From Pseudomonas sp. (GTDB taxonomy: Bacteria > Pseudomonadota > Gammaproteobacteria > Pseudomonadales > Pseudomonadaceae), in the NCBI GenBank assembly GCA_007713455.1, contig VMRT01000010.1, forward strand, positions 310,001-374,000: DNA of 64,000 bases, written 5' to 3'. Position 1 is the first letter of the stretch. The number at the start of each line of letters is the position of its first letter. Positions 1 through 8,130 of the stretch are shown one piece after another. Below the pieces are notes generated by a model. That model was not told where the DNA came from. It saw nothing but the letters and a program-made list of their open reading frames with translations, and ran no database searches. Both the position numbers and the translations under genes were made by a program.

Positions 1-971
1 GGGTGGAGAAGGCTTCTCGCCGTGGGTTGCGCGAGCTTGCCGAGGGGCAGTGGGCGCCGGCGCTGGGGCATCTGCAGTTGGCGGCAGAAAAGGATCAGCA
101 GCCGCTGGTGCATTACCTGGGTGCTGCGCGCGCAGCCAATGAGCTGGGTGAATATGCGCAGAGCGACGAGCTGCTGCAGAAGGCGCGCGAGCGCGAGCCC
201 GAGGCGGCGCTGGCGATCGGCCTGACGCAGGCGCAGCTGCAGATCGCCCGCGGCCAGTATGTCGAGGCGCGCGCATCGCTTGGTGAACTGCAAAACGACC
301 ATCCGCGTCACCCTTACGTTCTTACCTTGCTCCAGCAACTCTACGTGCAGCTGGAGGACTGGTCGGCGCTGTGCCGGTTGCTGCCGGAGCTGCGCAAGCA
401 CCGCGTACTGCCACCGGCACGCCTGAACGAGTTGGAAGTGCTGGCCTGGACTGCCGCGGTGGAGCAGGCCGGTCAGCCCTCCGAGCTGCCTGCCGAGACC
501 AGCCTCGAAGCGCTGAACCAGCGCTGGCAGACTGTGCCCAGCGCGCTGCGCAGCGAGCCGTTGGCGGTGCGTGCGTATGCGGATGGGCTCGCTCGTCTCG
601 GCGCTCAGGCGAAGGCCGAAGAGGTGCTCTACACGGCGATCAAACGCCAGTTCGATGATCGCTTGGTCGAACGCTATGGAAGGGTGCAGGGTCGCGTTCC
701 GGCGCGCCAGCTCGCACACGCCGAAGGCTGGCTCAAGGATCATCCACAGAACCCGGTGCTGCTGCTGGCGCTGGGGCGGATCAGCCTGCGCAACGAGCTG
801 TGGGGCAAGGCGCGTGATTACCTGGAAGCGAGTCTGCGCTTCGATCATCGTCCGGAAACCTGTGCCGAGCTGGCGCGGCTGCTGGCTCAGCTGGGTGATA
901 CCGAAAGCAGCAATCGGCTATTCCAGCAGGGCGTGGTTCTGCTCGATCGCAATCTCCCGGCCACCTTGTGA
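1..971 (+). CDS. hemY: HemY-like TPR protein, 5'-truncated by the window edge
   Basis: This is the C-terminal ~322 residues of HemY, a membrane-anchored tetratricopeptide-repeat protein encoded at the end of the hemC-hemD-hemX-hemY heme operon. The reading frame is open at base 1, so the N-terminal membrane segments lie outside the window. The visible part is helical TPR-like sequence, with repeats of the form LAxGQWxxALxHLxxAAxxD, and ends with a TPR-like stretch (GRISLRNELWGKARDYLEAS). HemY of the family is about 400 residues. Its exact biochemical role is not settled; it is linked to late heme synthesis by its operon. The next gene, a DsbB homologue, follows after ~107 bp, as in other pseudomonads. 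The name is based on sequence character plus neighbours. Confidence 0.85.
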   Translation, partial: VEKASRRGLRELAEGQWAPALGHLQLAAEKDQQPLVHYLGAARAANELGEYAQSDELLQKAREREPEAALAIGLTQAQLQIARGQYVEARASLGELQNDHPRHPYVLTLLQQLYVQLEDWSALCRLLPELRKHRVLPPARLNELEVLAWTAAVEQAGQPSELPAETSLEALNQRWQTVPSALRSEPLAVRAYADGLARLGAQAKAEEVLYTAIKRQFDDRLVERYGRVQGRVPARQLAHAEGWLKDHPQNPVLLLALGRISLRNELWGKARDYLEASLRFDHRPETCAELARLLAQLGDTESSNRLFQQGVVLLDRNLPATL

Positions 972-1078
972 TCGGTTAGTCAGGTCCGCCATGTGGCGGG
1001 CCTGACGCTGCCGCGCAGCTTGTAAGCCTGTCGACGTTTCCACTACCGTAGCGAACTTTTCCAGCTAGTGGAGCCATC

Positions 1079-1570
1079 ATGCGCCTGGCCAGCCCTCGTT
1101 CCCTGTTCGCTGTCGCCTCTCTGGGCAGCGCCTTGTTGATTGCCATCGCGCTCTACATGGAGCACGTGATGGGGCTTGCGCCTTGTCCACTGTGCATCGT
1201 TCAGCGTATCTGCGTCATCGGTTTCGGCCTGATCTGCCTGGCGGCGGCGATTCACGGGCCGGCGAAGACGGGGCGGCGTATCTACTCCGGTTTCGCCCTG
1301 CTCTTCGTGGCTGTCGGCGCGGCCACGGCGATTCGCCAGATCTGGTTGCAGAGCGTACCGGCCGATCAGCTGCCGACTTGCCTGCCGAGCCTCGAATACA
1401 TGATGGAGGCGTTGCCGTTTCAGGAGATCGCGCGGCTGGTGCTGCACGGTACCGCCGAGTGCGCCGAGGTGAGCTGGACCATGCTCGGCCTGAGCATCCC
1501 CGAGTGGAGCCTGCTGGGCTTCATCGGCATGGCCATCGTCTGTGTGTGGCAACTGCTGCGTCGCGACTGA
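1079..1570 (+). CDS. dsbB: DsbB-family disulfide bond formation protein (DsbH-type paralogue)
   Basis: This inner-membrane quinone reductase reoxidises periplasmic DsbA and so drives disulfide formation. The 163-residue length and four transmembrane stretches (about residues 8-28, 44-60, 68-88 and 138-160) fit the family. The two periplasmic redox pairs are present: C36-C39 in APCPLC, and C101 with C128 in the second loop. The start has a GTGGAG ribosome site about 6 bases upstream. In P. aeruginosa the paralogue at this position, between hemY and algQ, is called DsbH, so this copy may be that second enzyme rather than the housekeeping DsbB. An overlapping long minus-strand frame was judged to be a shadow. 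Confidence 0.93.
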   Translation: MRLASPRSLFAVASLGSALLIAIALYMEHVMGLAPCPLCIVQRICVIGFGLICLAAAIHGPAKTGRRIYSGFALLFVAVGAATAIRQIWLQSVPADQLPTCLPSLEYMMEALPFQEIARLVLHGTAECAEVSWTMLGLSIPEWSLLGFIGMAIVCVWQLLRRD

Positions 1571-1829
1571 ACCGATCTTTACCTTCCCCCGGCGAACTCC
1601 CGTCACGCTTGTGCGGTCTTCTTCTCGACGTGCGGCATCCACCCGGTGCCGCTGCGCTCGCAAGATTCGTCGGCATTTTGCTTGATGCTTCGAGCAGCGC
1701 GGCATAGTCTGCTCGTGCGGTGACGGATTCTTGCCACTTGTCACCGTCACTCACCCAAAGGCCGATACCGAAAGACAAAAACGTCTCGGAATGGCGTAAA
1801 GCAACATCGATTAGGGAAGTGAGGTCATC

Positions 1830-2297
1830 ATGCTCGAGAGCTGTCGGAATGCCCAGGAACGCTGGGGTGGTGTACATCTGCTGATCGACCGTTGGTTGAA
1901 CGAGCGCCACGCGCTTATCAATGCGTACGACGGGCTGCATACCGAGCGAGACGATGCCGCCGCTCGCCAGGCCCTGCAGCGGTTTTGCGAATATCTGGTC
2001 GACTACGTCTCTGCCGGCCACTTCGAAATCTATGAACAACTGCTCGCCGAGGCCGAAGCCTTCGGTGACGCTCGCGCCATCGAACTGGCCAAGCAGATCT
2101 ATCCGCGTATCGAAACCATCACCCAGGTCTCGCTGGGCTTCAACGATCGTTGCGAGAAGGGCGATTGCCTGGGTAGCCCGGGCTTGGCCGATGAGCTCAA
2201 GAAACTCGGTCAGCTGTTGCATGAGCGGTTCGAGCTGGAAGACTGCCTGATCGAGGTGCTGCATACCGCGCACAAGCAGGCGGCTGCTCCGGCCTGA
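1830..2297 (+). CDS. algQ: AlgQ/Rsd, anti-sigma70 regulator
   Basis: AlgQ (AlgR2), the Pseudomonas orthologue of E. coli Rsd, binds region 4 of the housekeeping sigma factor and shifts RNA polymerase toward alternative sigma factors; in P. aeruginosa it also affects alginate and siderophore genes. The 155-residue all-helical protein matches the usual family length. It begins with the family-typical N-terminus [20 protein letters not shown] and contains [22 protein letters not shown] helices around residues 50-70. A GTGAGG ribosome site precedes the ATG. It sits between dsbB and algP, the conserved order in pseudomonads. The 259 bp upstream contain no gene and presumably hold its promoter. Confidence 0.93.
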   Translation: MLESCRNAQERWGGVHLLIDRWLNERHALINAYDGLHTERDDAAARQALQRFCEYLVDYVSAGHFEIYEQLLAEAEAFGDARAIELAKQIYPRIETITQVSLGFNDRCEKGDCLGSPGLADELKKLGQLLHERFELEDCLIEVLHTAHKQAAAPA

Positions 2298-2399
2298 GAT
2301 CTTCCATCCGCTTCGGCGGGTGTGGCGCTTCGCGTCCCCTGGCGGCCACCTGGCGGGCCGTCTAGTATGGGGGCATCGTTCCCGCCAGGAGGCACTTTC

Positions 2400-3197
2400 A
2401 TGCCCGCGAAGAAGAAGTCGGTCACCACTCCGCTGCATCTGTTGCAGCAACTTTCCCACAGCCTCATCGAGCATCTGGACAAAGCCTGCAGCCAGGCGAT
2501 CAAGGATGCGGAAAGTGCGCTCGCCAAGCTGCAAAAGCAGCGTGGCAAGGCGCAAGACAAATTGACCAAGGCGCGCGCCAAGCTCGACGAGGCCGGCAGC
2601 ACGGGCAAGACCAAGGCGCAGACCAAAGCGCGCTCCCGGCTCGGCGAGCTGGAAGAGTCCCTTGCATTGCTGCAGAGCCGGCAGAGCGAAACCCTGACCT
2701 ACCTGGCCGACCTCAAGCGCGATGCCGAGCAGAGCCTGAAGCTGGCTCAGGGCATCCGCAAGGTCGCAGATGACGCTGACAAGGCCTTGCGCGCCCAGCA
2801 GCAGGCGACGGCCGTCAAGCCCGCCGCAACCTCCCGTCCGGCAGCGCGCAAGCCGGCCAGCAAGGCAGCGACAGCGCCGGCGGCTAAAACGCCAGCCAAG
2901 GCTCCAACGAAAGCACCGACCAAGACAGCAGCGAAGACATCAGCTGGCGGTGCCGCGGCCAAGCCTGCAGCCTCACGTCCAGCAACGGCCAAGGCACCGA
3001 CTCGCGCCCGCTCGGCTACTGTGGCCAAACCCGCTGCGGCCGCGCAATCAGCTGACAGTGCAGCGCCCGCCGCGGCTGACTCAGCGGCCAAGCCTGCGAC
3101 TGCGAAGCCCGCCGCCAAGGTCGTGGCGAAAAAGCCTGCCACTCGCAAACCTGCAGCCAAGCGCACCGCGACTCAGACACCGGCCAGCTCCAGCTGA
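2400..3197 (+). CDS. algP: AlgP, histone H1-like protein
   Basis: AlgP (AlgR3) is a DNA-binding, histone H1-like protein implicated in alginate gene regulation in P. aeruginosa. The 265-residue product has a helical/coiled-coil N-terminal half (to about residue 140) with the conserved opening MPAKKKSVTTPLHLLQQLSH, then a C-terminal tail made almost only of Ala, Lys, Pro and Thr. The tail here is irregular (KPAA, KAPT, KPAT units) and shorter than the long, regular KPAA array remembered for PAO1. The ATG at 2400 is preceded by CAGGAGG; an in-frame start at 2322 lacks this and was rejected. The 3' end overlaps the convergent gene at 3173 by 25 bp. Confidence 0.92.
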   Translation: MPAKKKSVTTPLHLLQQLSHSLIEHLDKACSQAIKDAESALAKLQKQRGKAQDKLTKARAKLDEAGSTGKTKAQTKARSRLGELEESLALLQSRQSETLTYLADLKRDAEQSLKLAQGIRKVADDADKALRAQQQATAVKPAATSRPAARKPASKAATAPAAKTPAKAPTKAPTKTAAKTSAGGAAAKPAASRPATAKAPTRARSATVAKPAAAAQSADSAAPAAADSAAKPATAKPAAKVVAKKPATRKPAAKRTATQTPASSS

Positions 3198-3649
3198 GTC
3201 TGATAGGCCGCGTTGCGCAGGGTTTCCAGCGCAACGCGGCAACTACCTTTCGGCGCAAGAGCGCTCAACCACTGGTTGGCGTCAGCGCTTTCGTCCCATT
3301 CGCGGCTTGCCGTCTGTAGCCGTTCCAGCAGGCTGCGCTCGGCTTGCAGTTCCAGTGTCTTGAGTGTTTTGCGCAGTTCTCGCAGCGCTTCGTCCTGTTC
3401 AGCCGGCGAGCGCCATGCCTGACGCAGTTCGCGCAGCGGCTCCACCACTATGTGTCGCCAGGGTGCAGCGACTTCTTCCAGCGCACACATCCGCTCCTGA
3501 TTGCAGGCCACCCCGCGTGCTTCCAGCCAGGCCGCGCAGATCAGCACACAGACGTCCGCCCCCTGACTTTGCAGTTCCAGGCAGGCAGTCTCGACCCCCT
3601 CTCGTGCGTAGCAGTTGAGGGCAAACGTCCAGAGATCCAGGTTGGGCAT
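3173..3649 (-). CDS. TIGR02444/DUF2390 family protein
   Basis: This 158-residue cytoplasmic protein belongs to a small family of unknown function found next to algP in pseudomonads. The recognisable opening is LDLWTFALNCYAREGVETACLELQ, followed by a stretch with paired Cys (VCVLICAAWLEARGVACN, residues about 33-50) and a helix-rich remainder. No signal peptide or membrane segment is seen. It converges on algP with a 25-bp overlap and is divergent from the ABC-F gene, so the ~70 bp between 3649 and 3719 should hold two promoters. No clear ribosome site is visible before the ATG. The family call rests on memory of the motif pattern. Confidence 0.85.
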   Translation of the reverse strand: MPNLDLWTFALNCYAREGVETACLELQSQGADVCVLICAAWLEARGVACNQERMCALEEVAAPWRHIVVEPLRELRQAWRSPAEQDEALRELRKTLKTLELQAERSLLERLQTASREWDESADANQWLSALAPKGSCRVALETLRNAAYQTQLELAGV

Positions 3650-3718
3650 AAGTGGTACGCCTTTTTTTGCGGGTGGCCCGGCTGGCTTTCCAGGCGAACT
3701 GATAAACTCGCCGGCATT

Positions 3719-5629
3719 ATGATCCGACTCCAGAACCTCACTCTACAGCGTGGCCCTCAGCGTTTGCTGGAAGGCGCCGAGCTGACCCTGCACCCCGGCC
3801 AGAAGGCCGGCCTGATCGGCGCCAATGGCGCTGGCAAATCCACCCTCTTCGCGCTGCTGCGTGGCGAGCTGGTGCCCGACGGCGGCGATTGCCAGTTGCC
3901 GCCGGACTGGCGCATCGCGCACATGCGCCAGGAGATCGATACCCTCGATCGCCTGGCCGTGGACTATGTGCTCGATGGCGACGTCGAGCTACGGCGCATT
4001 CAGCGCGAACTTGCCGCCGCCGAGCAGGCGCACGATGGCAACGCACTGGCGCGTCTGCACACTGAGTTGGACAACGTCGACGGCTACAGCGCCGACGCCC
4101 GTGCGCGCAAGTTGCTCGCCGGGCTGGGCTTTGCCAACGAGCAGATGACGCTGTCGGTCAGCAGCTTCTCCGGTGGCTGGCGCATGCGTCTCAACCTTGC
4201 TCAGGCACTGATGTGCCCGTCCGACCTGCTGCTGTTGGACGAACCGACCAACCACCTCGATCTCGATGCGATCCTCTGGCTCGAGGACTGGCTCAAGGGC
4301 TATCCCGGCACCCTGCTGCTGATTTCCCACGACCGCGATTTCCTCGACTCGGTGGTCGATCACGTCATCCATCTGGAACAGCGCAAACTGACGCTCTACC
4401 GCGGCGGCTACTCGGCCTTCGAGAGAACCCGCGCCGAGCGTCTGGCGCAGCAGCAGCAAGCCTTCGAGAAGCAGCAGGCGCAGCGCGCCCACATGGAAAG
4501 CTATATCCGCCGCTTCAAGGCCCAGGCGACCAAGGCACGCCAGGCCCAGAGCCGGATCAAGGCGCTGGAGCGCCTCGAGGAACTGGCGCCGGCGCACGTG
4601 GATTCGCCGTTCGACTTCCGCTTCCGCGAGGCGGACAAGGTGTCCAGCCCGTTGCTGGATCTCGCCGAAGGGCGCCTCGGCTACGGCGAAAAGGTGGTGT
4701 TGGACAAGGTCAAGCTGCAGCTGGTGCCCGGCGCGCGCATTGGTTTGCTGGGGCCGAATGGTGCCGGCAAGTCAACGCTGATCAAGACACTCTCTGCTGA
4801 ACTGGCCCCGCTGTCCGGCCGCCTGCAGCGCGGTGAGAACCTGGCGGTCGGCTATTTCGCCCAGCATCAGCTGGATTCGCTTGATCCCAAGGCCAGCCCC
4901 TTGCTGCACCTGCAGCGCATCGCTCCGGCCAAGCGCGAGCAGACGCTGCGTGATTTTCTCGGCGGCTTCGATTTCCGCGGCGCGCGCTGCGACGAGCCGG
5001 TGCTGAATTTTTCCGGCGGCGAGAAAGCGCGCCTGGCGCTAGCGCTGATCGCCTGGGGCAAGCCCAACCTGTTGCTGCTCGACGAACCGACCAACCACCT
5101 CGACCTGGAAATGCGCCTGGCCCTGACGCTCGCCCTGCAGGATTTCGAAGGTGCGGTGCTGGTCGTATCCCACGACCGTCATCTGCTCAAGAGCACCACC
5201 GACGAGTTCCTGTTGGTCGCCGACGGTCAGGTGCAGAGCTTCGACGGCGACCTTGAGGACTACGCACGCTGGCTGGTGGATTACCGTGCGCGCCAGCAAC
5301 CCATGGCCAGCAGCGAGCCTGCGGCGGACAGGACCGACAAGCGCGCCCAGCGTCAGGCCGCGGCCGCTTTGCGCCAGCAGTTGGCGCCGCACAAGCGCCA
5401 GGCGGACAAACTGGAGAAGGATCTAGCGATGGTGCACGAGAAGCTGGCGACGCTCGAGGCGCAGCTGGGCGACAGTGCGCTTTATGAGTCTGCTCGCAAG
5501 GACGAGTTGCGTGAGCTGCTGGCCAAGCAGGCCGAGCTGAAGGTTCGCGAAGGCGAGCTGGAGGAAGCCTGGCTGGAGGCGCTGGAAATACTCGAGAGCC
5601 TGCAGGCGCAACTGGAGGCCAGTGCATGA
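3719..5629 (+). CDS. yheS: ABC-F family ATPase, YheS-like
   Basis: ABC-F proteins are cytosolic, lack transmembrane domains, bind the ribosomal E site and modulate translation. The 636-residue protein has two ATPase cassettes. The first has Walker A GANGAGKST near residue 37, signature SSFSGGWRMR and Walker B LLLLDEPTNHLD. The second has Walker A GPNGAGKST near residue 346, signature FSGGEKARLALALI and LLLLDEPTNHLD. A charged linker rich in Gln, Ala and Lys lies between them (about residues 240-290), and a coiled-coil tail of ~100 residues follows. This layout is closest to YheS. The start at 3719 (MIRLQNLTLQRG) is the family start; the open frame extends 125 codons upstream without support. 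Its stop overlaps the next start (ATGA). Confidence 0.93.
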   Translation: MIRLQNLTLQRGPQRLLEGAELTLHPGQKAGLIGANGAGKSTLFALLRGELVPDGGDCQLPPDWRIAHMRQEIDTLDRLAVDYVLDGDVELRRIQRELAAAEQAHDGNALARLHTELDNVDGYSADARARKLLAGLGFANEQMTLSVSSFSGGWRMRLNLAQALMCPSDLLLLDEPTNHLDLDAILWLEDWLKGYPGTLLLISHDRDFLDSVVDHVIHLEQRKLTLYRGGYSAFERTRAERLAQQQQAFEKQQAQRAHMESYIRRFKAQATKARQAQSRIKALERLEELAPAHVDSPFDFRFREADKVSSPLLDLAEGRLGYGEKVVLDKVKLQLVPGARIGLLGPNGAGKSTLIKTLSAELAPLSGRLQRGENLAVGYFAQHQLDSLDPKASPLLHLQRIAPAKREQTLRDFLGGFDFRGARCDEPVLNFSGGEKARLALALIAWGKPNLLLLDEPTNHLDLEMRLALTLALQDFEGAVLVVSHDRHLLKSTTDEFLLVADGQVQSFDGDLEDYARWLVDYRARQQPMASSEPAADRTDKRAQRQAAAALRQQLAPHKRQADKLEKDLAMVHEKLATLEAQLGDSALYESARKDELRELLAKQAELKVREGELEEAWLEALEILESLQAQLEASA

Positions 5630-6207
5630 GCGAACCCTGGCTGACATTGGTTGAAGAATGGCGCTTGCAGTGGATGCTGGGCTTGCAGGTGCTGTTGATC
5701 CTGCTGGTCGCCTATGTCCTGCAACGCTTGGTCGCCCGTGGACTGACTCGGCTGTCGTCGCGTTACCCGTTGCCGCCGGAATTGCTGATCCCGGTGCGCG
5801 GCGGTATTCGCTGGTTCATCATCGGCGGCGCGCTGCTCATGGTACTGGAGCGCTTCGGCGTCTCTGCCACCGTGCTGTGGACAGCCATCTCCGGGTTCGT
5901 CGCGGTGGCGGCCATCGCCTTCTTCGCGATCTGGAGCGTGCTGTCCAACCTGCTCTGTGCGGTGCTCATCCTCACTGTCGGCCCGTTCCGGCTGGGCGAT
6001 GTGGTGGAAATTGTCGAGGCGTTCGACAAGCCGATCGTCAAGGGTCGGGTCATAGACATCAATCTGGTCTACACCACCCTGGAAGAGGTGGCCGAAGCCG
6101 GCACCGGCGCCATCGTGCAGGTGCCCAACAGCCTGTTCTTCCAGAAGGCCGTACGCCGTTGGCGTGGCAGCGAAGTGCAACTCTATAACCGTAACCCCAA
6201 CGAGTAA
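5626..6207 (+). CDS. Small MscS-family mechanosensitive channel protein
   Basis: This 193-residue inner-membrane protein has three predicted membrane helices (about residues 15-37, 60-80 and 83-113) and a short beta-rich domain. The MscS hallmark is the pore helix region FVAVAAIAFFAIWSVLSNLLCAV followed by PFRLGDVVEI. A conserved VPNSLFFQKAVRRW stretch lies near the C-terminus. It lacks most of the C-terminal alpha/beta vestibule of full MscS, so it is a short variant. Translation is probably coupled to the ABC-F gene, because the ATG overlaps its TGA. The terC-like gene follows after 8 bp, so the three genes look like one operon. Confidence 0.85.
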   Translation: MSEPWLTLVEEWRLQWMLGLQVLLILLVAYVLQRLVARGLTRLSSRYPLPPELLIPVRGGIRWFIIGGALLMVLERFGVSATVLWTAISGFVAVAAIAFFAIWSVLSNLLCAVLILTVGPFRLGDVVEIVEAFDKPIVKGRVIDINLVYTTLEEVAEAGTGAIVQVPNSLFFQKAVRRWRGSEVQLYNRNPNE

Positions 6208-6215
6208 GAACCCTC

Positions 6216-6977
6216 ATGGAATGGCTCAGCAACCCTGAGATATGGGTCGCCTTTCTGACCCTGACCGCCTTGGAAATCGTCCTCGGCATCGACAATATCA
6301 TCTTCATTTCGATTCTGGTCAGCCGCCTGCCCAAGGAACAGCAGCCGAAGGCGCGCTTCTTCGGCCTGGCGCTGGCCATGGGCACGCGGATCCTGCTGCT
6401 GCTATCCATCGCCTGGGTGATGCGCCTGACCAATGACTTGTTCACGGTGCTGGGCGAGGGCGTTTCCGGGCGCGACCTGATCCTGTTCTTCGGAGGCCTG
6501 TTCCTCCTGTTCAAGAGCACCATGGAGATCTGGCACAGCGTCGAAGGCGAGGAAGAGGAGCAGGCTGCGGGCGGCGCCGTGGTAAAGGCCGGGTTTATCG
6601 GGATCATCCTGCAGATCGCGGTGATCGACATCATCTTCTCGCTGGACTCGGTGATCACGGCGGTCGGTCTGGTGCAGAACGTCCCGGTGATGGTCGCGGC
6701 GATCGTCATCGCGGTGCTGGTGATGATGCTGGCTGCCGGTACCATCAGCGAGTTCATCGACCAGCACCCGACGCTGAAGATTCTGGCGCTGTCGTTCCTC
6801 ATCGTCGTCGGCACGCTGCTCATCGCCGAAGCCTTCGATGTGCATGTGCCGAAGGGCTACGTCTACTTCGCCATGGCTTTCTCGCTGGGCGTCGAGGCAC
6901 TGAACATTCGCATGCGCAAGGCGATGAAGCGCAAGCTCAAAGAGCCGGTAAAGCTGGGCAAGGGCTCGCCGGACTGA
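6216..6977 (+). CDS. TerC family integral membrane protein
   Basis: TerC-family proteins are multi-pass membrane proteins linked to tellurite resistance and, in newer work, to manganese export. The 253-residue sequence opens with the characteristic ALEIVLGIDNIIFISILVSR and carries the second signature IDIIFSLDSVITAVG near residue 140. About seven hydrophobic helices are visible, with acidic residues inside them that suit cation transport. It is the last gene of the ABC-F/MscS/TerC run, and an inverted repeat that could end transcription lies just after its stop. Metal specificity cannot be inferred from sequence alone. Confidence 0.9.
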   Translation: MEWLSNPEIWVAFLTLTALEIVLGIDNIIFISILVSRLPKEQQPKARFFGLALAMGTRILLLLSIAWVMRLTNDLFTVLGEGVSGRDLILFFGGLFLLFKSTMEIWHSVEGEEEEQAAGGAVVKAGFIGIILQIAVIDIIFSLDSVITAVGLVQNVPVMVAAIVIAVLVMMLAAGTISEFIDQHPTLKILALSFLIVVGTLLIAEAFDVHVPKGYVYFAMAFSLGVEALNIRMRKAMKRKLKEPVKLGKGSPD

Positions 6978-6982
6978 ACCGA

Positions 6983-7006
6983 AGCGCCGGCCTGGCGGCC
7001 GGCGCT
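6983..7006 (+). terminator. Perfect 10-bp hairpin after the terC-like gene
   Basis: AGCGCCGGCC pairs perfectly with GGCCGGCGCT around a TGGC loop, 5 bases after the stop codon. The T-tract is poor (CGTTGAATGG), so termination may be weak or the hairpin may stabilise mRNA. Confidence 0.5.
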
Positions 7007-7027
7007 CGTTGAATGGAGGTAATCAGC

Positions 7028-7660
7028 ATGTCCCTGGAATCCTGGCTCGCGTTCTTCGTTGCCTGTTGGGTGATCAGCCTGTCCCCGGGTGCCGGCGCCA
7101 TCGCGTCGATGTCCTGCGGGCTGCAGTACGGCTTCTGGCGCGGCTACTGGAATGCCATCGGCCTGCAGCTGGCGTTGGTGCTGCAGATCGCCGTGGTCGC
7201 GGCGGGCGTCGGTGCGGTGCTGGCCACGTCGGAACTGGCATTCAGCCTGATCAAGTGGTTCGGCGTCGGCTATCTGCTCTGGCTGGCCTGGAAGCAGTGG
7301 CAGGCGCAGCCCGAGGCGCTGGATGATTCCGCCGCCCCGCGACCCATCGGCAGGCCGCTGAGCCTGATGCTGCGCGGGTTTGTGGTCAACGCCAGCAACC
7401 CCAAGGCAATCGTTTTCATCCTCGCCGTACTGCCGCAGTTTCTCGACCCGCAGCGGCCGTTGCTGCTGCAATACAGCGAGATGGCCGCGACCATGGTGGT
7501 GGTCGACCTGATCGTCATGGCCGGCTACACCGGGCTGGCGGCGAAAGTGCTGCGGCTGTTGCGCACGCCGCGTCAGCAGCGCCTGGTCAACCGCAGTTTC
7601 GCCGCAATGTTCGCCGGCGCGGCGGCGCTGCTGGCGACGGTAAGGCACGCGGTGGCATGA
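7028..7660 (+). CDS. LysE/RhtB family amino-acid exporter
   Basis: LysE/RhtB proteins export amino acids or related metabolites through the inner membrane. The 210-residue sequence has the family opening (LAFFVACWVISLSPGAGAIASMSCGLQYG) and six hydrophobic segments. The conserved SPGAGAI signature falls near residue 20, and LRGFVVNASNPKAIVFILAVLPQF near residue 120. The start at 7028 is chosen because TGGAGG lies 7-12 bases upstream; a start at 7013 would place that site inside the gene. The substrate is unknown. The stop overlaps the start of the next gene (ATGA), so the two are probably co-translated. Confidence 0.88.
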   Translation: MSLESWLAFFVACWVISLSPGAGAIASMSCGLQYGFWRGYWNAIGLQLALVLQIAVVAAGVGAVLATSELAFSLIKWFGVGYLLWLAWKQWQAQPEALDDSAAPRPIGRPLSLMLRGFVVNASNPKAIVFILAVLPQFLDPQRPLLLQYSEMAATMVVVDLIVMAGYTGLAAKVLRLLRTPRQQRLVNRSFAAMFAGAAALLATVRHAVA

Positions 7661-8130
7661 GCGAGGCAACCGCCATGCGCGTGTGGATCGATGCCGATGC
7701 CTGCCCGCGCGCAGCCAAGGACCAGGTGATCAAGTTCGCCCTCAAACGGCGGTTCGAGGTGCTGCTGGTTGCCGGCCAGAGCCAGGTCAAGCCGGCGTTC
7801 GCCTGCGTGCGGCTGATCGTGGTGCCGAGCGGGCCGGATGCAGCCGATGACTATCTGGTCAAACATGCCGAGCCCGGTGATCTGGTGATCTGCAGCGACG
7901 TTCCGCTGGCCGATCGACTGGTGAAGAAGGGCGTCGCGGCGCTCGACCCGCGCGGTCGCGAGTTCGACGAGCGCAACATGGGCGAGCGGCTGGCGGTGCG
8001 CAACCTGTTCACCGATCTACGCGATCAGGGCCAGATGGGCGGCGGCCAGGGGGCCTACAGCGAGCGCGACCGCCAGACCTTCGCCAATTCCCTGGATCGC
8101 CTGCTCACGCGATTGTCGCGCCCGCAGTGA
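7657..8130 (+). CDS. YaiI/YqxD family (DUF188) protein
   Basis: This 157-residue cytoplasmic protein belongs to the DUF188 (YaiI/YqxD) family, which has a PIN/NYN-like fold. No activity is established. Conserved elements are the acidic opening WIDADACPRAAKD, the central DDYLVKHAEPGDLVICSDVPLA and the C-terminal QGAYSERDRQTFANSLDRLL. The true start may be the ATG at 7675 (MRVWIDADACP), because homologues often begin there; the 7657 start overlaps the exporter's stop codon. The 3' end overlaps the convergent c-di-GMP gene by 26 bp. Confidence 0.88.
   Translation: MSEATAMRVWIDADACPRAAKDQVIKFALKRRFEVLLVAGQSQVKPAFACVRLIVVPSGPDAADDYLVKHAEPGDLVICSDVPLADRLVKKGVAALDPRGREFDERNMGERLAVRNLFTDLRDQGQMGGGQGAYSERDRQTFANSLDRLLTRLSRPQ

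Noticed and set aside
1043..1750. Minus-strand frame across dsbB
   Set aside because: The plus-strand dsbB has all four redox cysteines and a ribosome site; the opposite frame does not resemble any protein.
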